From Variovorax sp. E3 (GTDB taxonomy: Bacteria > Pseudomonadota > Gammaproteobacteria > Burkholderiales > Burkholderiaceae_C): a DNA stretch of 63,372 nt. Location: the NCBI RefSeq assembly GCF_016082275.1, contig NZ_MOWM01000026.1, positions 1 through 63,372 on the forward strand, written 5' to 3'. The notes under the pieces were generated by a model. It saw only the letters and a program-made list of their open reading frames with translations, made no database searches and was not told the DNA's origin. The position numbers and the translations under genes were made by a program. This document shows positions 30,648 through 39,300 of this stretch, one piece after another (the stretch's first letter is position 1; the number at the start of each line of letters is the position of its first letter).

Positions 30648-30677
30648 TATTCAGTCACCATTTTCAGGAGACAAAGA

Positions 30678-31864
30678 ATGAACCGTCGTCACCTCGTCGC
30701 GCTGGCCGCGCTCGCCACTTGCGCCGCCGCCGTTCCCGCCTGGGCCCAGTCCAACGAAATCCGCATCGCCCACATCTACAGCAAGACCGGCGCGCTGGAG
30801 GCCTACGGCAAGCAGACCCAGACCGGCTTGATGATGGGCCTGAACTACGCCACCGAAGGCACGATGATGGTCAACGGCAAGAAGCTGGTGGTCATCGAGA
30901 AGGACGACCAGGGCAAGCCCGACCTGGGCAAGTCGCTGCTGGCGGCCGCCTACTCGGACGACAAGGCCGCGCTGGCCGTCGGCCCGACCGCTTCGGGCGT
31001 GGCGCTGGCCATGCTGCCCGTGGCCGAGGAATACAAGAAGATCCTGCTGGTCGAGCCCGCCGTGGCCGACTCGATCACCGGCGACAAGTGGAACAAGTAC
31101 ATCTTCCGCACCGGCCGCAATTCGAGCCAGGACGCGATCTCCACGCCGTGGCCGTCGACAAGGCCGGCGTGACCGTGGCCACGCTGGCACAAGACAACGC
31201 CTTCGGCCGCGACGGCGTGAAGGCCTTCGGCAGCGCGCTGAAGAAAGCCAAGCTGGTCCATGAAGAGTACCTGCCGCCCGCCACCACCGACTTCACGGCC
31301 GGCGCGCAGCGCCTGATCGACAAGCTGAAAGACCAGCCGGGCCGCAAGATCATCTGGATCGTCTGGGCCGGCGCGGGCAACCCCTTCAAGATCGTCGACC
31401 TCGACCTGAAGCGCTACGGCATCGAGATCGCCACCGGCGGCAACATCCTGCCGGCCATGGCCGCGTACAAGGCGCTGCCGGGCATGGAAGGCGCGGCGTA
31501 CTACTACTTCGGCATTCCGAAGAACCCGGTGAACGACGCGATGGTGTCGGCCCACTACAAGGAATTCAAGTCGCCGCCGGACTTCTTCACGGCCGGCGGT
31601 TTCTCGGCCGCGATGGCGGTGGTGACGGCGCTCAAGAAGACGGGCGGGGATACCAACACCAACAAGCTCATCAGCACCATGGAAGGCATGAGCTTCGACA
31701 CGCCCAAGGGCAAGATGACCTTCCGCAAGGAAGACCACCAGGCCATGCAGTCGATGTACCACTTCAAGATCAAGGTCGACCCGGCGTTCGCCTGGGGCGT
31801 GCCCGAGCTGGTGCACGAGATCAAGCCTGAAGAGATGAACATCCCGATCAAGAACAAGCGCTGA
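30678..31864 (+). CDS. Liv/BraC-type ABC transporter periplasmic binding protein (apparent frameshift near 31150)
   Basis: About 395 residues. A Sec signal peptide (NRRHLVALAALATCAAAVPAWA) precedes a type I periplasmic binding fold: IRIAHIYSKTGALEAYGKQ and LVVIEKDDQGKPDLG. The frame changes after SSQDAIS; one extra C in ATCTCCACG restores HAVAVDKAGVTVATLAQDN. The span is 1187 bases, one short. GGAG lies 7 bases before the ATG. The family binds amino acids, amides, aromatic acids and other small acids. Position just before a PHA depolymerase and the livGFHM genes suggests hydroxyalkanoate products as ligand, which is inference. Confidence 0.9.
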
Positions 31865-31919
31865 GCACGGCGCCGATCGTCACCTGAACCCCGCGGCGCG
31901 CACAAGGCGCCGCTGCCTT

Positions 31920-31976
31920 TTCGCCCCGGACGGCCGCCGGGCGAAGCGCCAGCCTGCGCCTTTTTCTAAAAGGCGC
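31920..31976 (+). other. Two RNA hairpins between binding-protein gene and PHA depolymerase gene
   Basis: First: TTCGCCC / GGGCGAA with a 12-base loop (31920-31945). Second: GCGCCTTTT-TCT-AAAAGGCGC, perfect 9-base arms (31956-31976). Neither is followed by a T tract, so they look more like RNA-stabilising or processing elements that would raise the binding protein over the downstream genes. Confidence 0.55.
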
Positions 31977-32050
31977 GGCGCATGGCGCGCTCCACGGCCT
32001 GATTCGTCAGCAAGCAAGCGTTCGATACCCACAACATTTAGGAGACAGCG

Positions 32051-33505
32051 ATGCCAGCGATGCGATGGAACTGGAAGGGACTTGCCGCGGCCGCGGCGAT
32101 GACGGTGGCGGCGCATGCCGCGACGGCGGCGGTGCCGCTGCCGGCGCTCGGCGCCAATCTGGCGGAGGTGAGCGTGTCCGGCCTGTCGGCCGGCGGTTTC
32201 GCGGCGGTGCAGCTTCACGTGGCCTATTCGGCCACGTTCAAGCGCGGCGCCGGCGTGGTGGCGGGCGGGCCGTTCTATTGCGCCGAGGGCTCGGTGCTCA
32301 ACGCCACGGGCCGCTGCATGACGCACAGCAGCAGCATTCCGGTGTCGTCGCTCGTGAGCACCACCAACAGCTGGGCCGCGAGCGGCGCGATCGACCCGGT
32401 GTCGAACCTGAGCGGCTCCAAGGTCTACATGTTCTCGGGCACTTCCGACAACACCGTCACGCAGGCGGTGATGAACGACCTGAAGACCTACTACCAGAGC
32501 TTCGTGCCCGCGGCCAACATCGTCTACAAGAACAACATCGGCGCGGGCCACGCCATGGTCACCGACGACTACGGCAGCGCCTGCAGCACCACCGCCGCGC
32601 CCTACATCAACAACTGCGGCTTCGACCTGGCGGGCGAGATCCTCACCCAGCTGTATGGCCCGCTGAACCCGCGCAACAACGGTACGCTGGGCGGCACCTT
32701 CACCGAGTTCAACCAGTCGGAGTTCGTCTCCGGCCACGGCATGGCCGCCACAGGCTGGGTCTACGTGCCCCAGGCCTGCACCACCACCTCGTGCCGCGTG
32801 CACCTGGTGCTGCACGGCTGCAAGCAGAACTACTCGGACGTGAGCGACCAGTACGTGCGCAAGACCGGCTACAACCGCTGGGCCGACACCAACAACATCA
32901 TCCTCATCTATCCGCAGACCAGCACGGCCGCCACCAACAGCTGCTGGGACTGGTGGGGCTACGACAGCGCCAACTACGCCAAGAAGTCGGGCCCGCAGAT
33001 GATGGCGTTCAAGGCCATGATCGACCGCGTGACCGGCTCCAGCGGCGGCAGCGGATTGCCCGCGCCCACCGGCGTGGGCACCTCGGGCGCGACCAGCAGC
33101 AGCATGGTCGTCGGTTGGGCCGGCGTGAGCGGCGCCAGCGGCTACAACGTGTACCGCGGCGGCAGCAAGGTCAACGCCGCGCCGGTCACTGCCACCAACT
33201 ACACCGACACCGGCCTGGCCGCGTCCACCACCTACAGCTGGACCGTGGCCGCGCTGAACGCCGGCAACGCCGAGGGCGCGATGTCGGCCGCCGCCACGGG
33301 CACGACCCTGGCGGGCGGCGGCGGCACCGGCGGCACCTGCTACACGGCCAGCAACTATGCGCATACGCTGGCGGGGCGCGCCTACGCGCTGTGGGGCATC
33401 ACCTATGCCTACGGCTCGAACCAGGCCATGGGGCTGTGGAACATCTACGTGACGACCACGCTGAAGCAGACCGGCCCCAACTACTACGTGATCGGCAGCT
33501 GTTGA
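32051..33505 (+). CDS. Extracellular short-chain-length polyhydroxyalkanoate (PHB) depolymerase, type 2 catalytic domain
   Basis: 484 residues, secreted by a signal peptide cut near TAA (about 27). The catalytic domain (about 28-335) has the nucleophile in SVSGLSAGGFAAVQL (Ser46) near the N-terminus, the order known for type 2 depolymerases, then a likely Asp in SGTSDNTV and VHLVLHGCKQNY. A fibronectin III linker follows (APTGVGTSGATSSSMVVGW, about 338-425), then a Gly hinge and a ~50-residue C-terminal module (YTASNYAHTLAGRAYALWG) that probably binds polymer. It hydrolyses PHB outside the cell to oligomers or monomers. The intact frame and the GGAG ribosome-binding site support a working gene. 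Its place inside a Liv ABC operon is unusual. Confidence 0.88.
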   Translation: MPAMRWNWKGLAAAAAMTVAAHAATAAVPLPALGANLAEVSVSGLSAGGFAAVQLHVAYSATFKRGAGVVAGGPFYCAEGSVLNATGRCMTHSSSIPVSSLVSTTNSWAASGAIDPVSNLSGSKVYMFSGTSDNTVTQAVMNDLKTYYQSFVPAANIVYKNNIGAGHAMVTDDYGSACSTTAAPYINNCGFDLAGEILTQLYGPLNPRNNGTLGGTFTEFNQSEFVSGHGMAATGWVYVPQACTTTSCRVHLVLHGCKQNYSDVSDQYVRKTGYNRWADTNNIILIYPQTSTAATNSCWDWWGYDSANYAKKSGPQMMAFKAMIDRVTGSSGGSGLPAPTGVGTSGATSSSMVVGWAGVSGASGYNVYRGGSKVNAAPVTATNYTDTGLAASTTYSWTVAALNAGNAEGAMSAAATGTTLAGGGGTGGTCYTASNYAHTLAGRAYALWGITYAYGSNQAMGLWNIYVTTTLKQTGPNYYVIGSC

Positions 33506-33552
33506 GGCCGCCGTGCCATTTTTCGATTCCTGATTTGCAATGACCAACAACG

Positions 33553-34320
33553 ATGCTTGAGACCCGAGATCTGACCATCCGCTTCGGTGGGCACGTGGCC
33601 GTCAACAACGTGAGCTGCGCTTTCGCGCCGGGCACGCTGACGGCCATCGTGGGGCCCAACGGCGCGGGCAAGACCACTTACTTCAACCTGATCTCGGGCC
33701 AGCTCAAGGCGAGCGCGGGCACGGTGTCGCTCGACGGCCAGCCGCTGTCGGGCCTGTCGCCGTCGGCCCGCACGCACGCGGGGCTGGGGCGCGCGTTCCA
33801 GCTCACCAACCTGTTCCCCAACCTCACGGTGCTGGAGAACGTGCGCCTGGCCGTGCAGGCCACGCGCGAGGGCGCGCACCGGCGCGGGCTGAACCTGTGG
33901 AGCATCTGGAGCGACCACAAGGCGCTGACCGAGCGCGCCGACCAGATCCTGGCCGACGTGTCGCTGAAGTCGCGCGAGCACGCCACCGTGGCGAGCCTGC
34001 CGCACGGCGACCAGCGCAAGCTGGAGGTGGCGTTGCTGATGGCGCTGGAGCCCAAGGTCTTCATGTTCGACGAACCCACGGCCGGCATGAACGCGGCCGA
34101 GGCGCCGGTCATCCTGGACCTGATCCGCAAGCTCAAGCAGGACAAGACCAAGACCATCCTGCTGGTGGAGCACAAGATGGACGTGGTGCGCGAACTCGCG
34201 GACCGCATCATCGTGCTGCATAACGGCACGCTGGTGGCCGACGGCGAACCGGCGGAGGTGATCGCCTCGCCGGTGGTGCAGGAGGCCTACCTGGGCGTGG
34301 CCAAGGAGCAAGACCGATGA
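33553..34320 (+). CDS. livG: Liv-type ABC transporter ATP-binding protein
   Basis: 255 residues. Walker A GPNGAGKTT, a signature-like segment ASLPHGDQRKLEVA (HGDQ replaces the usual S-G-G-Q, as often in LivG), Walker B FMFDEPTAGMN and H-loop LVEHKMD. The LivG-specific insertion after the Q-loop is present (GRAFQLTNLFPNLTV). It starts 47 bases after the depolymerase stop, with no good ribosome-binding site, and its stop overlaps the livF start (ATGA). Confidence 0.93.
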   Translation: MLETRDLTIRFGGHVAVNNVSCAFAPGTLTAIVGPNGAGKTTYFNLISGQLKASAGTVSLDGQPLSGLSPSARTHAGLGRAFQLTNLFPNLTVLENVRLAVQATREGAHRRGLNLWSIWSDHKALTERADQILADVSLKSREHATVASLPHGDQRKLEVALLMALEPKVFMFDEPTAGMNAAEAPVILDLIRKLKQDKTKTILLVEHKMDVVRELADRIIVLHNGTLVADGEPAEVIASPVVQEAYLGVAKEQDR

Positions 34321-35045
34321 CAAACCCGAACCTCCTGACCCTCGAAGGCGTGCACACGCACATCGGGGCGTACCACATCCTGCACGGCGTCGACCTCGCC
34401 GTGCCGCGCGGCCAGCTCACCATGCTGCTGGGCCGCAACGGCGCGGGCAAGACGACCACGCTGCGAACCATCATGGGCCTGTGGCATGCTTCGCAGGGCA
34501 GGGTGCGCTTCGGTGACAAGGAAATCACCGTGCACAACACCCCGCAGATCGCCGGGCTGGGCATTGCCTACGTGCCCGAGAACATGGGCATCTTCTCCGA
34601 CCTCACGGTGAAAGAGAACATGCTGCTCGCCGCGCGCGGCGCCAAGAACGCGCAGCAGATCGACGACACGCGCCTGAAGTGGATCTTCAAGCTCTTCCCC
34701 GCGGTCGAGAAGTTCTGGAACCACCCGGCGGGCAAGCTCTCGGGCGGGCAGAAGCAGATGCTGGCCGTGTCGCGCGCCATCGTGGAGCCGCGCGAGCTGC
34801 TCATCATCGACGAGCCCAGCAAGGGCCTTGCGCCCGTGATGATCAACAACATGATCGACGCCTTCGCCGAATTGAAGCGCAGCGGCGTGACCATCCTGCT
34901 GGTCGAACAGAACATCAACTTCGCCCAACGCCTGGGCGACACCGTCGCGGTCATGGACAACGGCCGCGTGGTGCACAGCGGCTCCATGGCGGCGTTTTCC
35001 GCCGACGCGCAACTGCAGCAATCGCTGCTCGGACTGGCTCTATGA
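34317..35045 (+). CDS. livF: Liv-type ABC transporter ATP-binding protein
   Basis: 242 residues. Walker A GRNGAGKTT, signature KLSGGQKQMLAVSRA, Walker B LLIIDEPSKGLAP and H-loop LVEQNINFA identify a LivF subunit, shorter than LivG as usual. It starts and ends with ATGA overlaps (livG before, livH after), so the subunits are made in a fixed ratio. Confidence 0.94.
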   Translation: MTNPNLLTLEGVHTHIGAYHILHGVDLAVPRGQLTMLLGRNGAGKTTTLRTIMGLWHASQGRVRFGDKEITVHNTPQIAGLGIAYVPENMGIFSDLTVKENMLLAARGAKNAQQIDDTRLKWIFKLFPAVEKFWNHPAGKLSGGQKQMLAVSRAIVEPRELLIIDEPSKGLAPVMINNMIDAFAELKRSGVTILLVEQNINFAQRLGDTVAVMDNGRVVHSGSMAAFSADAQLQQSLLGLAL

Positions 35046-36022
35046 AACTCGACTTCGACTGGAAGCCGCTGCTGCTGGCGCCGGTGCTCGCGCTCGTCGC
35101 GCTGCCGCTGACCGGCTCTTTCTCCACCTGGCTCACGCTCACCGTGGCGGGGCTGGCGATGGGCATGATCATCTTCATCATCGCCTCGGGCCTCACGCTC
35201 GTGTTCGGCCTGATGGACGTGCTGAACTTCGGCCACGGTGTGTTCATCGCGCTGGGCGCCTTCGTGGCCAGCAGCGTGCTCGGCCTCATGGGCGACTGGA
35301 CCGGCTCGGGCGAGCTGTGGCGCAACCTGGTGGCGGTGTTCCCGGCCATGCTGGTGGCGATGGCCGTGGCCGGCGCGGTGGGCCTGGCGTTCGAGCGCTT
35401 CATCGTGCGGCCGGTGTACGGCCAGCACCTGAAGCAGATCCTCATCACCATGGGCGGCATGATCATCGGCGAGGAGCTCATCAAGGTGATCTGGGGCCCG
35501 GCGCAGATTCCGCTGCCGCTGCCCGAGGCGCTGCGCGGCTCGCTGCTGGTGGGCGACGCGGCCATCAGCAAGTACCGCCTGCTGGCGGTGGCCGTGGGCG
35601 TGGTGGTGTTCGGCGTGCTCGCCTGGACGCTGGGCCGCACCAAGATCGGCCTGCTCATTCGCGCCGGCGTGCAGGACCGCGAAATGGTCGAGTCGCTGGG
35701 CTACCGCATCGGGCGCCTGTTCGTCGGCGTGTTCGTGGTCGGCAGCGCGCTGGCCGGCCTGGGCGGCGTGATGTGGGGGCTGTTCCAGCAGAACCTGGTG
35801 CCGCAGATGGGCGCGCAGGTCAACGTGCTGATCTTCATCGTGATCATCATCGGCGGGCTGGGCTCGACGGGCGGGGCGCTCATCGGCGCGCTGCTGGTGG
35901 GGCTCATGACCAACTACATCGGCTTTTTGCTGCCCACGCTCACGCAGTTCGCGAGCATCCTGCTGATGGTGGCCGTGCTGCTGTGGCGCCCGCAGGGCGT
36001 GTACCCCGTGGCCAACCGTTGA
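35042..36022 (+). CDS. livH: Liv-type ABC transporter permease
   Basis: 326 residues, ~8-9 transmembrane helices. The LivH marks GLTLVFGLMDVLNFGHGVFIALGAF and, near the end, GGLGSTGGALIGALLVGLM are clear. It forms the inner-membrane channel with LivM. The N-terminus (KLDFDWKPLLLAPVLALVA) is longer than in E. coli LivH. Overlaps the livF stop. Confidence 0.93.
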   Translation: MKLDFDWKPLLLAPVLALVALPLTGSFSTWLTLTVAGLAMGMIIFIIASGLTLVFGLMDVLNFGHGVFIALGAFVASSVLGLMGDWTGSGELWRNLVAVFPAMLVAMAVAGAVGLAFERFIVRPVYGQHLKQILITMGGMIIGEELIKVIWGPAQIPLPLPEALRGSLLVGDAAISKYRLLAVAVGVVVFGVLAWTLGRTKIGLLIRAGVQDREMVESLGYRIGRLFVGVFVVGSALAGLGGVMWGLFQQNLVPQMGAQVNVLIFIVIIIGGLGSTGGALIGALLVGLMTNYIGFLLPTLTQFASILLMVAVLLWRPQGVYPVANR

Positions 36023-36038
36023 GAAGAGAGAAGCCCAC

Positions 36039-37106
36039 ATGTTCCTGAAACGACTTCTCTCCAACGACATGCCGCGCAGCCGCCTGCTGGCGCTGCTGCT
36101 GGTGGTGCTGTTCATCGCGCTGGCGTTCGCGCCGTTCATCTTCCCGGGCGTGAAGGCGCTCAGCGTGGCGGCCAAGATCCTGGTGTTCGTGGTGCTGGTG
36201 GCCAGCTTCGACCTGCTGTTGGGCTACACCGGCATCGTGAGCTTCGCGCACACGATGTTCTTCGGCATCGGCGCCTACGGCATCGCCATCTCGGCTTCGC
36301 GGCTCGGGCCCAACTGGGGCGCGGTGCTGGTGGGGCTGGGCGCGTCGCTCGCGATCTCGCTGGTGCTCTCGTTCGCCATCGGTTTGTTCTCGCTGCGGGT
36401 GCGCGCGATCTTCTTCGCGATGATCACGCTGGCCGTGGCCTCGGCGTTCCAGACGCTGGCCTCGCAGCTGTCGGACTTCACCGGCGGCGAAGACGGCCTG
36501 ACCTTCAAGCTGCCCGAGCTGATCTCGCCGAGCTTCGAGTTCGCCGAAGAGCCCTTCCTCGGCGTGTCGCTCGACGGGCGCCTGCTGTGCTACTACCTGC
36601 TGTTCGTGGCGGCGGTGGTGCTGGTGCTCGCGCTGCTGCGCATCGTGAATTCGCCGTTCGGCCGCGTGCTGCAGGCCATTCGCGAGAACGAGTTCCGCGC
36701 CGAGGCCATCGGCTACCGCGTGGTGGTGTACCGCACCACGGCCGCCGTGCTGTCGGCGCTGTTCGCCACGCTGGCCGGCGCGATGCTGGCCATCTGGCTG
36801 CGCTACAACGGCCCCGACACCTCGCTGAGCTTCGAGATCATGATCGACGTGCTGCTGATCGTGGTGATCGGCGGCATGGGCACGATCTACGGCGCGGCCA
36901 TCGGCGCGGTGCTGTTCGTCATTGCGCAGAGCTACCTGCAAGACCTGCTGCGCGTGGGCAGCGAGGCCGCGAGCGGCCTGCCGTGGCTGGCCGCGCTGCT
37001 GTCGCCCGACCGCTGGCTGCTGTGGCTCGGCGTGCTGTTCGTGCTGTCCGTCTATTACTTCCCCACCGGCATCGTCGGCAAACTGCGAGCAAGGGCCGCG
37101 CGATGA
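36039..37106 (+). CDS. livM: Liv-type ABC transporter permease
   Basis: 355 residues and ~9-10 transmembrane helices. LivM marks: DLLLGYTGIVSFAHTMFFGIGAY, FQTLASQLSDFTGGEDGLT and VIGGMGTIYGAAIGAVLF. A GAGAGAAG ribosome-binding site lies in the 16-base gap from livH. The stop overlaps the ATG of the following hydrolase gene, tying that enzyme to the transporter. Confidence 0.93.
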   Translation: MFLKRLLSNDMPRSRLLALLLVVLFIALAFAPFIFPGVKALSVAAKILVFVVLVASFDLLLGYTGIVSFAHTMFFGIGAYGIAISASRLGPNWGAVLVGLGASLAISLVLSFAIGLFSLRVRAIFFAMITLAVASAFQTLASQLSDFTGGEDGLTFKLPELISPSFEFAEEPFLGVSLDGRLLCYYLLFVAAVVLVLALLRIVNSPFGRVLQAIRENEFRAEAIGYRVVVYRTTAAVLSALFATLAGAMLAIWLRYNGPDTSLSFEIMIDVLLIVVIGGMGTIYGAAIGAVLFVIAQSYLQDLLRVGSEAASGLPWLAALLSPDRWLLWLGVLFVLSVYYFPTGIVGKLRARAAR

Positions 37107-37993
37107 GCGACAACAACCATCACATTCCCCTGTCCCGCTACGCGCAACTCGCGGGCCGCGAAATCCACTGGCTCGAATGGGGGGCGCAAGACGCGCCCGT
37201 GGTCATCGCCTGGCACGGCCTGGCGCGCACCGGCCGCGACATGGACGAGCTGGCGCAGCACTTCGCGTCGCGCGGCTTCCGGGTGATCTGCCCCGACACC
37301 ATCGGCCGCGGCCTGAGCCAGTGGAGCCCGCTGCCCGACGAGGAATACACGCTGCGCTTCTACGCGCGCATCGCCGATGCGCTGTGCGACGAACTGCGAC
37401 TGGGCCGCGTGCACTGGGTCGGCACGTCGATGGGCGGCGCCATCGGCACGGTCTGCGCGTCGGGCCTGTTCGAGCCGCGCATGAAGGCGCGCATCGCAAG
37501 CCTGGTGCTCAACGACAACGCGCCCGAGCTGGCCCAGGCGGCCATCGAGCGCATTCGCGCCTATGCGGGCCAGCCGCCCGCGTTCGACACCGTGGCCGAG
37601 CTGGAGGCTTTTTTCCGTACCGTCTACAAGCCCTACGGCTGGCTCAGCGACGCGCAGTGGCGCCGCCTGACCGAAAGCTCCACGCGCCGGCTGGCGGATG
37701 GCCGCGTCACGCCGCACTACGACCCGGCCATGGTCCGCCAGTTCAGCGCACACGACAACGACTACCTGATCTGGCCGCACTACGACGCCATCGAGGTACC
37801 GGTGCTGTGCCTGCGCGGCGCCGAGTCCGACCTGGTGCTGCCCGAGGTGGTCGAGCAGATGCGCCTGCGCGGCCCCGGCGCGGCCGGCAAGCTGCAGGTC
37901 ATCGAAGTGCCTGCCTGCGGTCACGCGCCCGCGCTCAACGTGCCCGGACAACTGGAGCCGGTCGAAGGGTTTATCCGCGCCGCCGGTCGCTGA
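37103..37993 (+). CDS. Alpha/beta-fold hydrolase linked to the Liv/PHA operon
   Basis: 296 residues, no signal peptide, so cytosolic. Oxyanion-hole segment VIAWHGLARTGRDMDELA (about 32-49), nucleophile elbow GTSMGGAIG (about 111), acid residue near GAESDLVLP and the catalytic His in CGHAPALN. The ATG overlaps the livM stop. Next to a PHA depolymerase and an importer, a role as hydrolase of imported hydroxyalkanoate oligomers is attractive; another ester or lactone is equally possible from sequence alone. Confidence 0.85.
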   Translation: MSDNNHHIPLSRYAQLAGREIHWLEWGAQDAPVVIAWHGLARTGRDMDELAQHFASRGFRVICPDTIGRGLSQWSPLPDEEYTLRFYARIADALCDELRLGRVHWVGTSMGGAIGTVCASGLFEPRMKARIASLVLNDNAPELAQAAIERIRAYAGQPPAFDTVAELEAFFRTVYKPYGWLSDAQWRRLTESSTRRLADGRVTPHYDPAMVRQFSAHDNDYLIWPHYDAIEVPVLCLRGAESDLVLPEVVEQMRLRGPGAAGKLQVIEVPACGHAPALNVPGQLEPVEGFIRAAGR

Positions 37994-38050
37994 AACCATG
38001 GCGGCGTGACAATCGCCGCCGCTTTCAACCACCACAAGGCCTCGAACACC

Positions 38051-38557
38051 ATGGCGCTCTCGATGTACGACCTGTCCGTTCCCGTTTTCACGCGCGGGCT
38101 CGGCCAACTCACCCATTTGCTCGACAAGAGCCTGGCGCACGCCAAGGCCGAGGGCATCGATCCGGCCACGCTGGTCGAGGCGCGCCTGGCGCCCGACATG
38201 CTCACGCTGGCCGGCCAGATCCAGCGCGCGAGCGATGCCTGCAAGCTGGGCACCGCGCGCATCGCGGGCATCACGGCGCCGAGCTTTCCCGACGAGGAAA
38301 AGACCTGGGACGACCTGCTGGCGCGCATCGCGAAGACCGAAGACTTCTTGAAGAGCGTCGACCGCGCCCTCATCGACGGGCAGGAAGAGCGCCCCGTGAC
38401 CATCAAGGCCCGCGAAGGCGAGGCGCATTTCACCGCGCAGCGCTACCTGCTGCAGTTCGCGCTGCCCAACTTCTTCTTTCACGTGGTCACCGCCTACGAC
38501 GTGTTGCGCCACAAGGGCGTGCCGGTGGGCAAGATGGACTACCTCGGCAAGTTCTGA
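38051..38557 (+). CDS. DUF1993 family protein
   Basis: 168 residues starting ALSMYDLSVPVFTRGLGQL, the DUF1993 signature, with PDMLTLAGQIQRASDACK and FALPNFFFHVVTAYDVLRH later. The fold is a DinB-like helical bundle; no activity is established. Start 38051 chosen over an upstream GTG at 38006 because it matches the family N-terminus. It lies 57 bases after the hydrolase gene and may be the last gene of that transcript. Confidence 0.85.
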   Translation: MALSMYDLSVPVFTRGLGQLTHLLDKSLAHAKAEGIDPATLVEARLAPDMLTLAGQIQRASDACKLGTARIAGITAPSFPDEEKTWDDLLARIAKTEDFLKSVDRALIDGQEERPVTIKAREGEAHFTAQRYLLQFALPNFFFHVVTAYDVLRHKGVPVGKMDYLGKF

Positions 38558-38562
38558 GGCAC

Positions 38563-38592
38563 CCCGGTCCCGGTCCCGGCCCCGGCCCCGGC
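38563..38592 (+). repeat. Hexanucleotide tandem repeat (CCCGGY x5)
   Basis: CCCGGT twice then CCCGGC three times, directly after the DUF1993 stop. Five uninterrupted units in a gap between genes. Confidence 0.9.
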
Positions 38593-38708
38593 CTTCACGC
38601 CGCCGGGACAAACTTCAAATTGCCGTGACACATGCGCACGCCCGCCGTGCGCCGCGAACAATCGCGCCTGACCGCTGTCGGTCTGCCAGACGAGCGAGGT
38701 TTGCGATC

Positions 38709-39281
38709 ATGAAGAGCATGTTGTCCAGAAGGGCGTTCTCGGGCCTCGCCGTGGGGTCGTCGGCGCTGGTTGCAGCGGCCGGCGGCGCGTGGCCGCTGCG
38801 CAGTGCCTTGGCGGCGTCCCCGGGCTTGCAGGACTACGGCCGCGCGCCCGAGTTCGCGGGCATCGACAAGTGGCTCAACTCGGAGCCGCTCACGCTCAAA
38901 GGCCTGGCCGGCAAGGTGGTGCTGGTCGATTTCTGGACCTACTCCTGCATCAACTGCATCCGCACGCTGCCGCACGTGGTGCGCTGGTACGAGAAGTACA
39001 AGGACCAGGGCTTCACGGTGGTGGGCGTGCATTCGCCCGAGTTCGCGTATGAGAAGCTCACGCGCAACGTGCAGGACGCCATCGAGCGCTTCAACATCCG
39101 CTACCCGGTGGCGCAGGACAACGGCTTTGCGACCTGGAAGGCCTACCAGAACCAGTACTGGCCCGCGTTCTACCTGGTCGACGGCAAGGGCCAGGTGATG
39201 CGGCAGCACTTCGGCGAGGGCGAATACGCCGAGATGGAGGCCGCGATCGAGGCGCTGCTGGCGCGCAGGTCGGCGGTCTGA
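38709..39281 (+). CDS. Exported thioredoxin-like protein (TlpA/DipZ C-terminal type)
   Basis: 190 residues. The N-terminus KSMLSRRAFSGLAVGS has a twin-arginine-like motif (SRRAF) before a hydrophobic stretch, so Tat or Sec export is possible. The thioredoxin domain has WTYSCINCIRTLPHV (CxxC active site, Cys-Ile-Asn-Cys) and a cis-Pro context in QYWPAFYLVDGKG. The CINC motif is typical of the DipZ-like thioredoxin branch. It stands alone, divergent from no DsbD, so its reductant partner is unknown. Confidence 0.82.
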   Translation: MKSMLSRRAFSGLAVGSSALVAAAGGAWPLRSALAASPGLQDYGRAPEFAGIDKWLNSEPLTLKGLAGKVVLVDFWTYSCINCIRTLPHVVRWYEKYKDQGFTVVGVHSPEFAYEKLTRNVQDAIERFNIRYPVAQDNGFATWKAYQNQYWPAFYLVDGKGQVMRQHFGEGEYAEMEAAIEALLARRSAV

Positions 39282-39300
39282 GGCGCGCCGCGCGGGCGCG

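Noticed and set aside
33540..33557. ATG at 33540 as livG start
   Set aside because: It meets a stop after six codons and cannot be joined to the livG frame by one lost base; the ATG at 33553 begins the conserved sequence.
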